The notes beneath the pieces were generated by a model. The model was not told where the DNA came from. It was given only the letters and a program-made list of their open reading frames with translations, and did not search any database. From Mrakia gelida (lineage: Eukaryota; Basidiomycota; Tremellomycetes; Cystofilobasidiales; Mrakiaceae), in contig BRON01000002.1 of assembly GCA_024345305.1 (NCBI GenBank), positions 558,001 to 622,000 of the forward strand: 64,000 bases of DNA. Reading direction: 5' to 3'. The position numbers were made by a program, and so were the translations under genes. The stretch's first letter is position 1. Each line of letters opens with the position of its first letter. Positions 31,849 through 44,161 of the stretch are shown piece after piece.

Positions 31849-32804
31849 CTAAACGACGAGCTCGACGGATCCTTTCTTGCAACGACCTCCTCGCGCGGAG
31901 TAATGCCAGTCCTCACGGATGACGTATTGGAGGAACGCCGGAGCTTTGATGTACTCGGAGAGCATGGTTGAAAGGTGGATTCGAACGATCCTTCGAGGTT
32001 GCACCCCAAACTTCCTCCAAGCTTCCCCCCCGTATCCCGCCGCTCCGCAGAACTCCAGCACTTCCATCCGATTCCAGAGAGCGAGGGGAGTGTAGGATCC
32101 TAGGAAGACCAGCGGCCAGGTTTCGTCGCTTCGATCAGAGAAGAGGTCGTAGCAGCATCCTGTCGAGAGACGAAAAGTCCAACGCGTCAACTTCAACAAG
32201 AACGTGAGGGAACGAGAAATGGACTGACGACGAGGGTTGAGAAGGTTCAGGACCGAATCCAGAAGCACGAAGGATCGGTTGTGAGCTGGGATGCTAAGAA
32301 GGACGGTGTCGAGCGGGAGGGAGCGTTTGGCGACCGATCTGGCGAGGGAGAGGGAGGCTTTGATTGGGACGCGTTTCGTGAGCGAGAAGTCGATGATGAG
32401 AGTATGGATTTGATCGAGAGATAGGTGGGGGTCGATTCGACTTGGTAGACGTCCCTGCAAAGTGGAAGGAAGTCGGGAGCGAGTCAACTTCGAGGCGGAG
32501 ATGGAGAGAAAAGAGAGACCGAAGCTCACCTCCTGTCGATCTGAGAACAACGTCTTCAGTCCCTTGACGGACGTGATCTCGACCGTCTTGTAGAGTTGAG
32601 GAGATACCTTAGTGAGGAAGTCGAACGAAACTCCTGCTAGGGCAGCCAGAGTTGGCCGGTCCGCGTTTTCGAAGACGACGAGGAGGACATCCCAAGGCAA
32701 AGGACGCTGTCGTCGGAGTCGAAGAATCTGCGAAGGGAAGACGTCTAGTAAGGCTTCTCGAACGACTAGTGGAAGCGAGGTGAAAGGATAAGGACCTCTG
32801 GCAT
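31849..32804 (-). CDS. F-box-like domain protein of unknown target
   Basis: The N-terminus reads M-P-E, then across an intron ILRLRRQRPLPWDVLLVVFE, NADRPTLAALAGVSFDFLT and KVSPQLYKTVEITSVKGLKT. This is an F-box-like start (LPxxVLxxVF...LAxLAxVS) followed by the strand-rich segment usual in basidiomycete F-box expansions. Later segments IHTLIIDFSLTKRV, PLDTVLLSIPAHNRSFVLLD, ETWPLVFLGSYTPLALWNRM, EVLEFCGAAGYGGEAWRKFG and RIVRIHLSTMLSEYIKAPAF resemble irregular leucine-rich repeats. About 260 residues. These proteins usually act as substrate receptors of SCF ubiquitin ligases; the target cannot be inferred. The first exon is only 9 nt, so the start is uncertain. An in-frame ATG start was preferred to the TTG at 32700. 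Confidence 0.6.
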
Positions 32805-33149
32805 GATCGAGGGTTTGAGGAGTGGTGTACGGTTGAGGAAGAGCTGACAGTAGAGGAGCAGTGGCGGTGAAGAGATCAGTTGCGTCGTTCTCCTTTCGCC
32901 TGCTTCAAACCGTGATTTTGGACTCACGAGCGAGTCTTGCGGCGTTGTAGAACAATCTGGAATGTTCCAAGAGCTCCGAGTAAGAGACCGTTTAAAAAGA
33001 GTTGATGGTGGCGAGGGAAGAAGGAGTGAAGCGAAGAAAGGTCGAACGGCGGAGCGAGTCAACTGAAGCCCCGACAAACTCCTGTCTTCTTGCTGAAACC
33101 AAAACAAAGTCCTTGTTCCATTCTTCCTCGTCTCAACATTACTGTAGTA
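32805..33149. promoter_or_regulatory. Left part of divergent promoter F-box / Mpv17-like
   Basis: 345 bp upstream of the F-box-like gene, ending at the TAGTA duplicated target of the TIR element. No gene is supported. Confidence 0.4.
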
Positions 33150-33793
33150 GGGATCTTGCGCTGGGTTTCGTTTTGCTCGTAAAACAGCGTTACACCTCGT
33201 TTTAGATAGCAAACTTGGCCACAGGGGACCTCCGACGAAAGAGCCGCTATGAAGAAGCTCGTTAAAAAGGATTTTTATCGACAAGTCCTCCTCGGCTCAA
33301 CTTGCTCGTAAAATCGAATGTAACGCTCCGGCATCCTTCGGCAAGGAACTCTGGGGCGTTTTGGCAGACGAAGAACGACGCGTCGCACCATCTCTCTGCT
33401 CGAATCGCGAAGCTCGCAAGATAGCCATTGCCCTGAAATTTTGTGCGTCAACCCAAAGAGGGCATCTCTACAGGTCAGTGAGGTTTTTGCGCTCTTCCGG
33501 ACTGTGAGACTCGAGCTGGCTCGACGATCTCGTCTCCTGAGCCCAAACCTTCCGCGAGAAAAGAGCGGTCGTTTGTGGCCCTCTCTCGCTACTGCTGCAA
33601 CCCTTCAATCCTGTGGAAAATTTTCTGCAGCGAGAGATATCGAGAAAAGCATCCTGAGCTCGGTCGTTTCAGTTTTAACGCGAAGTTGAACTTCGTGCCA
33701 GCGCAAGGAGACGAAACGAGCCAAGTTGTCGATAAAACTCCAAAAGAGCGCGAGCTCGTTTTACGAGCAAATTGAAACCCAACGCAAGATCCC
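33150..33793. mobile_element. Non-autonomous TIR element (MITE-like), 644 bp
   Basis: The ends are inverted repeats: 33150-33185 and the complement of 33758-33793 match at 33 of 36 positions, both beginning GGGATCTTGCG and containing TTGCTCGTAAAAC. The similarity continues more weakly inward to about 80 bp (shared GTTTTA and AACTTGG blocks). The same pentanucleotide, TAGTA, flanks both ends (33145-33149 and 33794-33798), as expected of a target-site duplication. An internal TTGCTCGTAAAA copy lies near 33301. No transposase frame exists: the longest internal frame is 82 codons without motifs. It sits in the divergent promoter, 171 bp upstream of the Mpv17-like start. Confidence 0.75.
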
Positions 33794-33964
33794 TAGTACG
33801 AGCAAAACATCATCAAAAAAAGCTGTGACATCATCCTCTGTTGATTTTCAGCGGTCTGCGAGCCGACTTGGTTTGGATTTCGACGACCTTGACTTTCGCC
33901 TCCCTCCCTCCAAACCGCCAGCTCCCTCTTCTTCCCTCCCCCCTTCCTTTTCCTCTCTTTTAAC

Positions 33965-35133
33965 ATGGCCGCTCTCCTCGCCTCCTACCAATCCTGGCTC
34001 GCTCGTTCTCCCCTCGTCGGAAACAGCGTTTCTTCAGCTGTACGTTCCATCCATTCCGCCGGCTCTCGTTGATCTTTTGAGAAGGAGGGACCGAACGAAC
34101 CTCGAGCTCATTCGTTTCTCTTCTGCTCCCTTTTTGGTGCTGTGACAGGTGCTGTTCGCTACGGGAGATGGGATTGCTCAGCAGCTTGTTGAGAAGAAGG
34201 TGCGTGGAAAACTTTTGCGGGAGGAGGGGGTTCGGTGGAGTAGGAAGGGAGGGAGGGCTGAGCTGACCTTTCGTCCTCGCCTTCGTTGCAGGGAGCCGAG
34301 CATGATTTCGCTCGTACAGGAAGGATCGTCGTTTGGGGTGGAGCTTTGTGAGCTCACATACCTCTCTACCGCCGCAACAGAGCTCTGACACCCTCCATGT
34401 TCTTTTGACCTCTCGCCCAGCTTCGCACCGGTCGTTGGACGTTCGTTCCCCCTCCCTCCTCTTCTTTCCTGCCTCCGCCTTATCACCCTGAGCTAAGCTG
34501 ACCTTCCCATCCGCTGCTCCATATAGAATGGTTCAAGATCCTGCAACGTGTTCCCATCCAGAACAAAACTGCCGCGACAGTGGCTAAAGTTCGTCCTCGT
34601 CTCCTTCCTTTCCGCCGGCGTTCGTTGGGCTTAAGCTCGAAAGCTGACCTTCTGCGTGCTGCAGGTCGGACTGGACCAGTTCGTCTTCGCTCCAGTGGTG
34701 CTGTCAACGTTCTTCACTGCCATGGGTCTGATGGAGGGCAAGAAGTTCCCAGAGATTCAGGAGAAACTGAAGGCTGTTCGTTCCCTCCCTCTCCTCTCGT
34801 TCCCCTCCCCTCTCGTCTTCGAAGCTCACCCGTGTCCCTTCTCTTTCGTTTCGTAGGACCTCGTCCCGACCTTGCAAGCCAATTGGTTCGTCGCCTCTTC
34901 CCCTCCCTCCCTGCACGCGCCCCTCTTGAACTAACCCTTTCCCCTCCTCGCGTCTCGTCGAAACGAACAGGATGGTGTTCATCCCCGTTCAAGCCCTCAA
35001 CCTTTCCATCGTTCCTCTCCCTCTTCGACTTCTCACCATCAACGCCGTGAACATCCCGTGGAACACGTACCTCTCCATCAAGGCCAACAGTAGTGTCAAG
35101 CCTAAGACGATTGAGGAGACGGTTATCTACTAG
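33965..35133 (+). CDS. Mpv17/PMP22 family membrane protein (Sym1-like)
   Basis: Small four-helix membrane protein of the peroxisomal PMP22/mitochondrial Mpv17 family; fungal Sym1 sits in the inner mitochondrial membrane and is needed under heat and ethanol stress. Spliced sequence: [160 protein letters not shown] and [17 protein letters not shown]. The D-x-x-QQ, P-x-x-x-x-W/Y, DQ-x-x-x-x-P and W-x-x-N/P-x-x-Q motifs are conserved. About 190 residues, normal for the family. The conserved W-x-x-WN near the C-terminus is altered to IPWNTYLS, common in Sym1 homologues. Seven exons, several with GTTCGT donors. Confidence 0.88.
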
Positions 35134-35429
35134 ATTTCGGTGGAGCGCGTTGGTTCGGTTTGTTTTTTGCTTCCTCACTCTCTCAGCATCGGACGGTTCG
35201 GTTTGCTCGCATAGATTCAGCAGCAGCAGCAGTGTGTACGTATACTAGAGGAGCGCTTATATTTCAATGTACTACTTGAATCGCTTTCGTTCCGAGGGGA
35301 AGGGAAGGGAAAGACGACGCGTCTCGACTCAACTCGCTCGCGAAGAAAGAAGATCGAGCAACAGCTGGCAGGCATTAGATCCGAGTGGGCTGCTCAATAT
35401 GTATTGGGACGAGTGTTCATGGTGAAAGT

Positions 35430-36928
35430 CTAGTAGAATCCCACGGCGTGCAAGATCTGGTGAGGATGCTCCTTCCTCTGCCTCTCCAAGATCGAGTCCA
35501 TCTCCTCGTCTGGGTCGGTGGAGGTGTCGATCTACGAGCGAACGAAGACGAGCGCGGAGGCGAGAAAGGGGGAGGTCAGCACAGGGTCGTCGAGACTAAA
35601 GAGTTAGGAGAAGAAAGAACAGAGGGAGAAGAGGAGGCGAGAGAAGGAAGATCGAAACACTCACCGACTGACACAACGCGAGGATCGCCTTCCCAGCGAT
35701 GAGAGCCTCCTCGTGGTTATCCTTGATCTCGACGTTGATGATGTGTACAGGTCGATTGAGGTCTCCTCCTCTGTTGAGGAGGTCTGTTTTCGAAACGAAG
35801 ACGAAGGGAGACGTCAGTTTCGAACGAGCAGAGCGAGCGGGGCACGACCGAGAGAGCTCGAGTCGAACAAAGGAGGAAGATGGCCAGCGGGGGAATAGGA
35901 GAAAGGTTTGGAAAGAAAGAAACAGGAGGTCTTGTCTACTGACCTTCACAAACCGAATCAAAACACCTCTCCTCGCAAGTGATCACCACGTCCGGGACCG
36001 TCCTCGTCTCGTGCCACCTCTCGGGAGCTCTTTTGATCTTCCTATTCCGATCGATCATGGGGAGTAAACCGTTGGCGGTGTACCTGCGAAGAAACGCGCA
36101 AAACGAGCGGACGAGACGAGGAGACGCGTGCGTGAGTGGTGAGTTTCCTCGCGTTTCGCTCGACACGCGCCCGAGGCCAAAAAGGAGACCAAAGCTGAGG
36201 GGTTGAGCAACTCACAAAGCTACATCCTTCCGACTCAGATCCTGATAGATATCCTCGTACGGTGTCCCGAACGAGTAGATGTTGGGTTTGTCGACCGCTG
36301 GCCCAGGAAGACGAACGGCTGAACCTGTTCCGGAGGAGATGACGTTGAGACCGGCTTGGGAGAGGGTGAGGTGGGCTTGCATGGATCGGTTCTGTGCGAG
36401 CGAAGAGAGCGCGAGGGTGAGATGAGAGGGAGGAGGAGGGAGAGAGGGAAGGGAGGAGTTTGGTGTGAGCTCGCGAGCTTGAGTCGTTTGGCGAAGGCAG
36501 GAAAGAGAGGAGAAGCTAGCAGGTGCAAGACTCACCTGATTCGAAGCACACACCACACAGAACAGCAGTCTCGAAGGATCTATCGATGGGTTGGGAGGGA
36601 CTGGTGTCGTGGAGGACGCGACTTGTTGGGCAGAATAGGCGGAGGAAGGAGGAGGTGTAGCTGATCCTGATCCTGATGCCATCCTTGCTGCCATGCGAGG
36701 ATCCATCGCTTGTTGACCTGGATAGGGTGTGGAGACGGGGAGGGTTGGTGGTGGTGGAGTTCCGTTGGTGTGATGGTAAGGGGAGTTCAAGTGGGAGGAG
36801 TTTGGAGGAGGAGGAAGACCTCGCCGAGGGTCGAAGGGAGGCTGACCGTTCATGGGAGGAGTGGGAGTAGAGGAGAGACGAGAGGGAGCTGCTGAGGCTG
36901 AGGATCTGCTTAACCGGGGGTCGGACAT
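35430..36928 (-). CDS. SSU72: RNA polymerase II CTD phosphatase Ssu72
   Basis: Dephosphorylates Ser5 (and Ser7) of the RNA polymerase II tail and is part of the cleavage/polyadenylation factor. The active-site loop is [20 protein letters not shown], with the C-x5-R signature split by an intron after the Gln. Then come [118 protein letters not shown] and [17 protein letters not shown]. The core is of normal length (~195 residues). In front of it is a 115-residue Pro/Ser/Gly-rich disordered extension that yeast Ssu72 lacks. Start at [20 protein letters not shown]. Convergent with the Mpv17-like gene; divergent from the E2. Confidence 0.95.
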
Positions 36929-37462
36929 GATGAGAGGAGGAAGAGAAGGGGAAGGGGAGCTGGATCGCAGGAAGGAAGGAGGAGGGAAGAGGTCAGCTTG
37001 AGTGTTTGAGCTCGCTGAGGAAGAGGTGAGGGCCGATGGAGTTGTTTGTGAGTCTCAGGAGTATCTGAATACGTCCTCTTTCGGAACCAGAGAGCCCACC
37101 GACCTCTCCCTTCAACGTCCATCGCCTCAACATGCTTTGTTCGAAAACGAGACTTGTTGAGAGGACGAGCGAAGTGAGGGGAGGAAGGGAGGGAAGGACG
37201 GTTCCGTCAAGGTCAAAAGGAGCTCCTTCCTCTCGAGAGAAGAAGGAGACGTTTGTGGTTGTATGTTTTCGTCGTCGACTAGTGCGTAGTGAAGAGCTGG
37301 ATGATGAGACGATGAGATGTATAGAACTCACTTTTTGGTAGGGAAGGAGGGAGAAGGTGATGGAGGTTTGGACTCGTCCAACTCGAATCTCCTCCTCCTC
37401 TTCCCTCGACGCTGCTGGTTTCCGCCACCCTCCATCGCCTCGAATATCAACTTTTCAACATC
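36929..37462. promoter_or_regulatory. Divergent promoter SSU72 / E2 enzyme
   Basis: 534 bp between opposite start codons. Contains C/T-rich leaders on both strands; no gene supported. Confidence 0.45.
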
Positions 37463-39048
37463 ATGAACGGACAGAGGACAGTCTACGTACCAGCACCCAA
37501 CTTCCCTCCTTCAGCGGTAAGTGCGAACGGAGCTTTGTTCGAGCGAAGGAAGGGGGCGAAAGGAGGAGTTCCTTCGAGTGAGCTCAGCTGACTCCTTCCC
37601 CTTCTTCGTTCCACCTTTCCACAGGTTGCTCTGAAGCGAATCAAGAAGGAAATCTCCAGTCTGACCAAAGAGAAGGCTACTGATCTAGGAGGAATCGATA
37701 TCCGACCAGGAGAAACTGTGAGCGTCTTAAGATCATCCTTCGATCTGGAAGAACCGAGCTCATCACCTTCTCCTTCCTCCTTCCCTTCTTTTCGCCTCCC
37801 TTTCCTTTGCTCATACTCCAGGACCTGACTCGATGGACATGCTCCATGCCTGGACCTGAAGGCTCTGTCTACGAAGGAGGTCTCTTCGAGGTAAGTCCCT
37901 CGCTCTCAGCGTTTCATCCTTCTCCTTTCTTCGCCTTCCAGTCGAGCTCATTCGCTCCTTCCTCCCTTCTCCTTCCTCTCACCAGATCGATATCCACCTC
38001 CCCTCAGACTACCCTTTCACGGCACCCAGGCTTCAGTTCAAGACCAGGATCTACCACTGCAACATCGTACGTCTCAATCAACTTCCTAGCCTGTGCAGCT
38101 CGAAGAACGAGAGGCGAGGGGAGGAGTCGCTCTCCTCCTCCTCCTTTGTTTTGCTTGGTACAACCTCACTGACCCGGACGTCCCACTCGCTTTCACCTCA
38201 CCATTCTCCCAGTCCGACAACGGTGGAATCTGTCTCGACATCCTCAAGAACAACTGGTCCCCAGCGCTCAGCATCCTCAAGGTCATCCTTTCCCTCTCTT
38301 CGCTCTTGACCGATCCCAATCCTGGTTCGTTCACCCTCGCCTTCTCCTTCTGTACATCCCTCGACCAGTCGCTCCTAAGACCTCGAGTATCTCGGGACTC
38401 TGCGTCGAAATCTCAAGTCCTTATTGACGCGTCTCTACCTCCTCGCCTCCGGGTCGACTCCCTTCTTCTTCCTCTCCTCAGCCGATCCCCTCGTCCCAGC
38501 CATCGCTCAACTCTACCTCCGCAACCGAGCGCAACACGACGCTACGGCTAGGGAATGGACCAAAACGTTCGTCTTTGCTCCTCCTCCCGATCTTCCTCTC
38601 AGCTCGCCTCTCGTCTGCCTCGCGTCCCAAACTCAACTCAAACCCAACGCTGACCTCTTTCTCTCTCCTTCTTCCCCTCTCCCCCAGCTACGCCCTCCCT
38701 CCACCCAAAGCAGCCAAACCACCTTCTCCAGCCAAACCCCAACCCGCTGCCTCCTCCTCACGACGCGCCAACCCTCCTCCTCCCTCACGCGCCTCCTCTT
38801 CCTCCTCCACACCAGCAGCGGCCCTCGCCGGATCGAAACGAAAACAGTCCAACGGCGGTGCGAGTGCGAGTGCGAGCACGAACGAATTCATCGAGCTGAG
38901 CGATTCGGATGAGGAAGCGGGAGCTGGGAAGAGCTCGAAGGTCGCGAAGACGACGACGACGAGGAGTGGGAGTGGGAATGGGAACGGAGGGGCGGGAGCG
39001 AGTGGGAGTGGGAGTGGGAGTGGTGGGGATGTGATTGTTTTGGAGTAG
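37463..39048 (+). CDS. Ubiquitin-conjugating enzyme, UBE2E-like, with long C-terminal tail
   Basis: E2 enzyme that receives ubiquitin (or a ubiquitin-like protein) from E1. The core reads [80 protein letters not shown] and [20 protein letters not shown], ending [11 protein letters not shown]. The catalytic Cys is in GICLDIL. The usual HPN is HCN, as in the UBE2E group. Beyond the 150-residue core is a ~120-residue tail: Pro/Ala/Ser-rich, then [12 protein letters not shown], then Gly/Ser repeats ending GGDVIVLE. Both hydrophobic-acidic motifs look like SUMO-interacting motifs. Six introns. The tail makes it a class III-like E2 and suggests targeting to sumoylated partners (inference). Confidence 0.9.
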
Positions 39049-39529
39049 GGTAGGGGATGGGTTGGGCGTAGGAAGGTGTGGAGGAGAGGGAGAGGTGGGG
39101 CTGCGATACCTTTTTGTTGGCCGCGTTTCGGTCGTTCGATCTTCGTTCTCGCTCGTTCTTCGCGTAGTCTAACCTCTTTCGCGTCACCTAGTTCTTTCTT
39201 TCTCTTTCGCGGCGGCATATCTTTCTTTTTAACGCGTCTCGCCATTGATTGTAACGATTCCTTCTTCGCTGCCTTTCGAGCGAGGACGAGGACGAGATCA
39301 GCGAGCTTTCGACGAAACGAACAAACGACGCGTCGTCTCGATTTCTCTCTCGCCTCTCACTCTCCCCGCTCGCTCCCTTCTATATCTCTCTCTCGCTAGT
39401 CGCTCGACCAGCTGTGTTACAGCCTTCTAGCTGTTCATCATTTGAAGACACAACTTCCAGGTCTCCGAGCCCAAAGAAAAGAAAGCGCGTTTCGTAAATC
39501 GATCGTAAACCAGATCAATCCTCCTCTTC
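39049..39529. other. Convergent intergenic spacer
   Basis: 481 bp between stops of the E2 and SEC5 genes; T-rich 3'-flank sequence and one GACGCGTC palindrome at 39327. No gene seen. Confidence 0.4.
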
Positions 39530-42500
39530 TCACCGAACCCTAGCAGTCCCCTCCCCAGGCTGACCAGCTCCCACCGGCCTCGGTGTCGTTGTCCCACCAC
39601 CCGCACTCCCTGCACCTCCAACCCTGGGCGTTCCACTCCCACTCGAACTCTTCTTCGTCGAACTCCCACTCCCCCCTCCATTCGACGGCACCCTCAAACA
39701 CACGAAGTCCGTCGAAGTCGCCCTCCTGGTATCATGTAACGTCTTCTTCACCCCGTCCAGCTCGTTCTGCAGATCATCCCCCGAGTTGGTGGAGGTGGAG
39801 GAAGGACGAGCGTAGGCTTTGGAGATGGTCGCGTAGATGTCTGTCAGGTTGGCTGTTGCGGCGGGCGTGACGTGGATCATGAGGGTTTGGTGGATGAATT
39901 CGATTTCGAGGGTTGCCTGAACGAGAAGGAACCAACAAGCCAGGGGAGGAGGGGGAGCGGGGGTTTCAGTAAGACGAAAGGCGAGAGAGGGAGAGAGCAG
40001 ACGAAGACGAGTGTGGTGGAGCGCGCGTGTGAGGAATTTGAGAAATGGCACTCACACTCAGCATCCCACCCATGCCGAATCGTTTGACCTGCTTGAAACT
40101 CTCGAGGGAGACCTTGGCGACTTCCTCAAGGAGGGTGCTGAGCGTTCGTTCGAGAAGAGGTTTGGCGATGCTGCTGACTTGAGCGTGGACTTCGACCATG
40201 GCCATGAGAGCTTCGTAGACGTAGGAGCCGACTTCTGTTGAGCGCCAAGCGAGACGAGCAAGTAGGGAATGGGGGTCAGCGTCGAAGAGAGAGGAGGAGA
40301 GAGAGACGGGACAAAGCCAGCCGCGAGACGGACGAACCAGTCGGTTTGGGACATCGATACCAATCGACTCCGCTTGCGAGGATTCCTCGACGGATGATCT
40401 CTTGGAGAATTTCAGCTTTGCGTCGGATGAAGTCGTCAAAGAGGATCTTGTCGAGTTGGTCGACGACTTCGCTCAGCGTCTGGAGGAGTGAGCGAGGAAG
40501 CGCGAGTCAGAAAGGGACGCGAGGAGATGAGACGAACAGAGGAAAGGTCAGGGAACGAGAGTCACCTGTCGATCTCCCTCGGTGGCGACTCCGTACGAGG
40601 ACTCCAGCTGCTTGATGATCTTCGGGAGGAGGGTCTTCTTGAGGAAGGCGAGGTTGCTGATCGTGAGGAGGATTCGAGTGTCCTGGAGAAGGTCGAGCAG
40701 ACGAGGAGCGAGGCGTCAGCAAGGTTCGCTCGCAGAGCTGGCGAGGCTCGAGTGCAAAAGAAAGAAAGGAATGGGACTGGGACGAACGATATCTCCTACG
40801 TCTAGCGGCGAAGCGACTCCCTCGGCGAGAACAACGATCTTCCCTTGCGGCGGCGGACGAAGAGGTTCGTATTCCGAAAAAGCGAGATGGACGAGACCGT
40901 CGAGAAGGAAGTAAAGGGAGTCAAAGAAGGCGTTCTTCATCTTGGTGACGAACTGAGGAGAGACGTCCGGCTACGAAAGAGGGAAGAGGGAAAGCAATCA
41001 ACGACGCGTCGAAGGGAGGCGAAAGAGGAGAGCAGCTGAGGGACGAACAGGTTTCCTCGTACTCGATGTTCGTTCGATCCCACCAGCAGCAGTGTAGGCG
41101 CAGGTAGCGTTATGTCGCTGGAAGTCGGACAGTCGAGTGAGGTAAGTCGTCGTCGAAGGAGTGTCCGCGTTCGGCGTCCAGTCTTCGATCATGTAGAAGA
41201 TCTTCGCGTCTGCAGGGCAGAAAACAAGTCGAAGCGTGTCAGCTTTAATCTCCTTCGACCACCTGCAATCTCCTCTTTTGAAGCCAGGCGCAAAGAAGGT
41301 ACTCACCCTTCGCCCACGTCTCGCACAAAGCCTCCTCGAATCGCCACCTCGCACTTTCGATCAAAGCTCTCAGGCCGTCCCCTCCCTCCTTCGAGATCTC
41401 GTTCCCTCCGATCTCTCCAACGCACTCAGTCATCTCGGCTAGTAGACGGTTGACGAAGAGTCCCGTGGTGAGACTGTTCGAGTTCAGAGGAACGAAGGGA
41501 GGGACGGTTCCGGTTGAACTCGACGAGGCGGCGGCGACGTCGGAGAGGGTGAAGAAGGAGGAGAGAAGGGAGATGTAGAGGTTGAGGATGTCGAGGGCCA
41601 TTTGTCGGCATTGGGTTGGAGAGCGACGAGATGGCGGTGTCGAGGGATCGGGTTTCGACTGGATGAGAAAAACAAACGTGACGAGTCAGCGAAACAGCGA
41701 AAACGCAAGGACACGAGTACGGCTGGACAAACCTTCTTGAATTTTCCATCCATAAAGGACTTCGCTATACGCCAAAAGCTGGGAAGAGACTGAAGGATGA
41801 CGTCCGAGAGGTTCTTGACGATGGCGAGAGTCGCGATCCAAACTTCGTGTCCTTCGCCGGTTTCTGGAGAAGAACAACGACGACGACGATCAGCAAGGAG
41901 ACTCAAGTTGCATCGAGTGAAGTCAAGGGGAACAAGATGCTTACCCAAAATCCGATCCGGTTCTTTACTAGCCAGCGAGAGAACTGAACGCTGAAGGTCG
42001 AGAGCGAGACGTTTCTCTTCCAGTGACTCGACGGGGATCTTCTCTCGAAGGGCTGCAGGAAGACGAAGCAGGCGTGTCAGTCAGACGGAGCAGCTTCGGG
42101 AGAGTCAGCAGATGTGGACGAACCGTTGGCTCTGGACGCGAACTGGTCGTGAGACTTCCGCATGTGTGAGAGGATGTACTGGTGTTGGCTGTCGAAGTAG
42201 GTCCAGATCGCTTCGTCCGAGGAGTCCAGCTCCAGCAGAATCCTGTTCTCATACAGGAGAAGAAAGATCAGAGAGTCAGTTCGAGTCGTTTCGTTTTTCA
42301 ACAGACGAGCAAGCCTCGCTTTCGCGAGCCCAGACGAGCGACGCGTCGAACTCACTCGATCGTCTTCTCCTGCTCTTCTACACTCCTTCTGGGATCCCTC
42401 AGCAGACCCATCAGAGTCCCTCTCATCTCTCCGATAATCTTCTCGACCATTCCCCAGACCTTATCGATGATCCTCCTCTGCTGCTCCTTCTGGAACGCGG

Positions 42501-43800
42501 TCTTGACGGCGACGGGGAGGAGCTGAGCGGGTCGAGTTTCGAGGAGGAACTTCCCCTTCTTGTAGTCTCGGAGAGCGACGTCGTAGCGGCTCTGCAAATT
42601 GGATGAGTAGGGAAGGAAGGCGGACGGGGGTCACGGGAAGAGTGAAGGAGCGAGGAAAGAAGAGGAAGAAGTGGGGAGAGGCCGTCAGCGGAGAGAGCGA
42701 GCAGCGAGCGAGCGACAGATCTCGACCTCGGTGAGGTTCAAAGCGAGTGGAGTGATATACGACGTCTACTCACGGCTCGTATCGACTCCAATATCGATCC
42801 AGGAAGGTTCGAAAAGAACTTGGACTTCTCGAAGACGGACAGCGTCGACTGAAGCTTCTGAGCTTTGAGGGAGTTCTCGAGTGAGGGTAGGAAGACTTGA
42901 TCGGCTCGATGGGATGCATCTACGACGAAGATGGTTTGAAGGAAACAGCGGGAGGTCAGCGCGACGTCTCTTTGGGCCTGGAAGCGAGATGCCACGAGAA
43001 GGCACGTACGTTTCAAGCTGTCCTTCAGATCCTTCGTTCCGTGCTCGCTCTCGTCCGTCAGGATGTCCTCTTTCATCTCAGCGTAGACACCTGAGTAAAA
43101 GAAGAGGTCAATGAGCACATGAGTCAGCTGCGAGTGGGCGGAGAGAAGGAAGCGAGAAGAACGCGAGCTCACCATCCGTCGATGCCTTGACAGCAACGAA
43201 CCGATCGAAGTTCTCCTCCACCAGGATCCTGAGAGCCTCCGACCGCTGTTCTATAGAGTCACGCAGGTTGTGCACTCCTTCTGCTAAGTCTCGGTAGGTT
43301 GCATCGGGGTGGGCTGTTTGAAGGAAGACCGTGGGATCGAAGGACTTGGAGGAGAGGAGGATGGAAGCACCTGCAGGAGGGAAGGAAGATCGTCAACACC
43401 AGCTCGAGGCTGCTCTCGGATGAGAGCTTAACAGACTAGCAGCGTAGGGTAGTAGAAAAGCTACTCACGAGACTGAAGGTCCATATCCTTCAAGCTGGAG
43501 GAAGAGAACCACCAGAGGAGGCGAAAACAAAGGTGAGCTCGAGCTCGCGCCTCCTTCCCTCCCTTCTCTCCCTTGCCGAACTCACTCGACGCTTCCTCTC
43601 AATCCTAAGGGATCAGGCTCGTCTTTGACGGCTTCTCCTCCTCCTACAGCACCGCTGCTTGTTGTTGCTATCCCGCTAGTCATGTCTCCGATGATCCCTC
43701 CTTCGAGTTCGTAGTCGACGTCCTCCCATCGCGTGGGCGAGAGCGTTCGGATTCGATACTTGCGAAGAAGAGCGGCTTCGTCGACCGTGGTTCGGCTCAT
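39530..43800 (-). CDS. SEC5: Exocyst complex component Sec5 (EXOC2)
   Basis: Subunit of the exocyst, which tethers secretory vesicles at the bud or growth site. The N-terminus [20 protein letters not shown] with [11 protein letters not shown] and [13 protein letters not shown] is the Sec5 start. Then [105 protein letters not shown] (a family hallmark), [40 protein letters not shown] and, late, [40 protein letters not shown] and [20 protein letters not shown]. It ends with VRPYVYEAL-like helices and a Gly/Ser/Thr tail to ARVR. More than fifteen exons; about 1,000 residues, normal for the family. Neighbour cystinosin starts 361 bp away on the other strand. Confidence 0.9.
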
Positions 43801-44161
43801 CGTTTGGAAGCCAAGGGGTGGATTGGAGAGGGGGAGCGGGAGCTGATAAGGGAGTTTGGATGGGTGTTGACCGTTGGAAGAAAGTGAGCTCAACAGCGGT
43901 CGCCTCCGTTCCCCTCGCAAGCTTGACGACGAAACTCACCTCAACGACCACGGCTTTTCCCTTCAATCTTTGAACAGGAAAAGAGCTCGGAACAGAAGGC
44001 CACTTTCAATAGATTCTGAAGTCGTATCGCTATATCAGCAAATCTATCCGGCGAAGTTAGTAATCGCGATCACGTCTTCAGCCCGCGCGGACCAAAGCCG
44101 AGCTCAACTTCTCTCTGCCCTTCCTCCTCCTGGTAGGAACCCAACCACAACTCCCTCAACA
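43801..44161. promoter_or_regulatory. Divergent promoter SEC5 / cystinosin
   Basis: 361 bp between opposite starts; no gene or RNA recognised. Confidence 0.45.

Noticed and set aside
32766..33284. 172-codon minus-strand frame upstream of the F-box-like gene
   Set aside because: It overlaps the TIR element end and the leader, has no motif, and is not in frame with the F-box exons.
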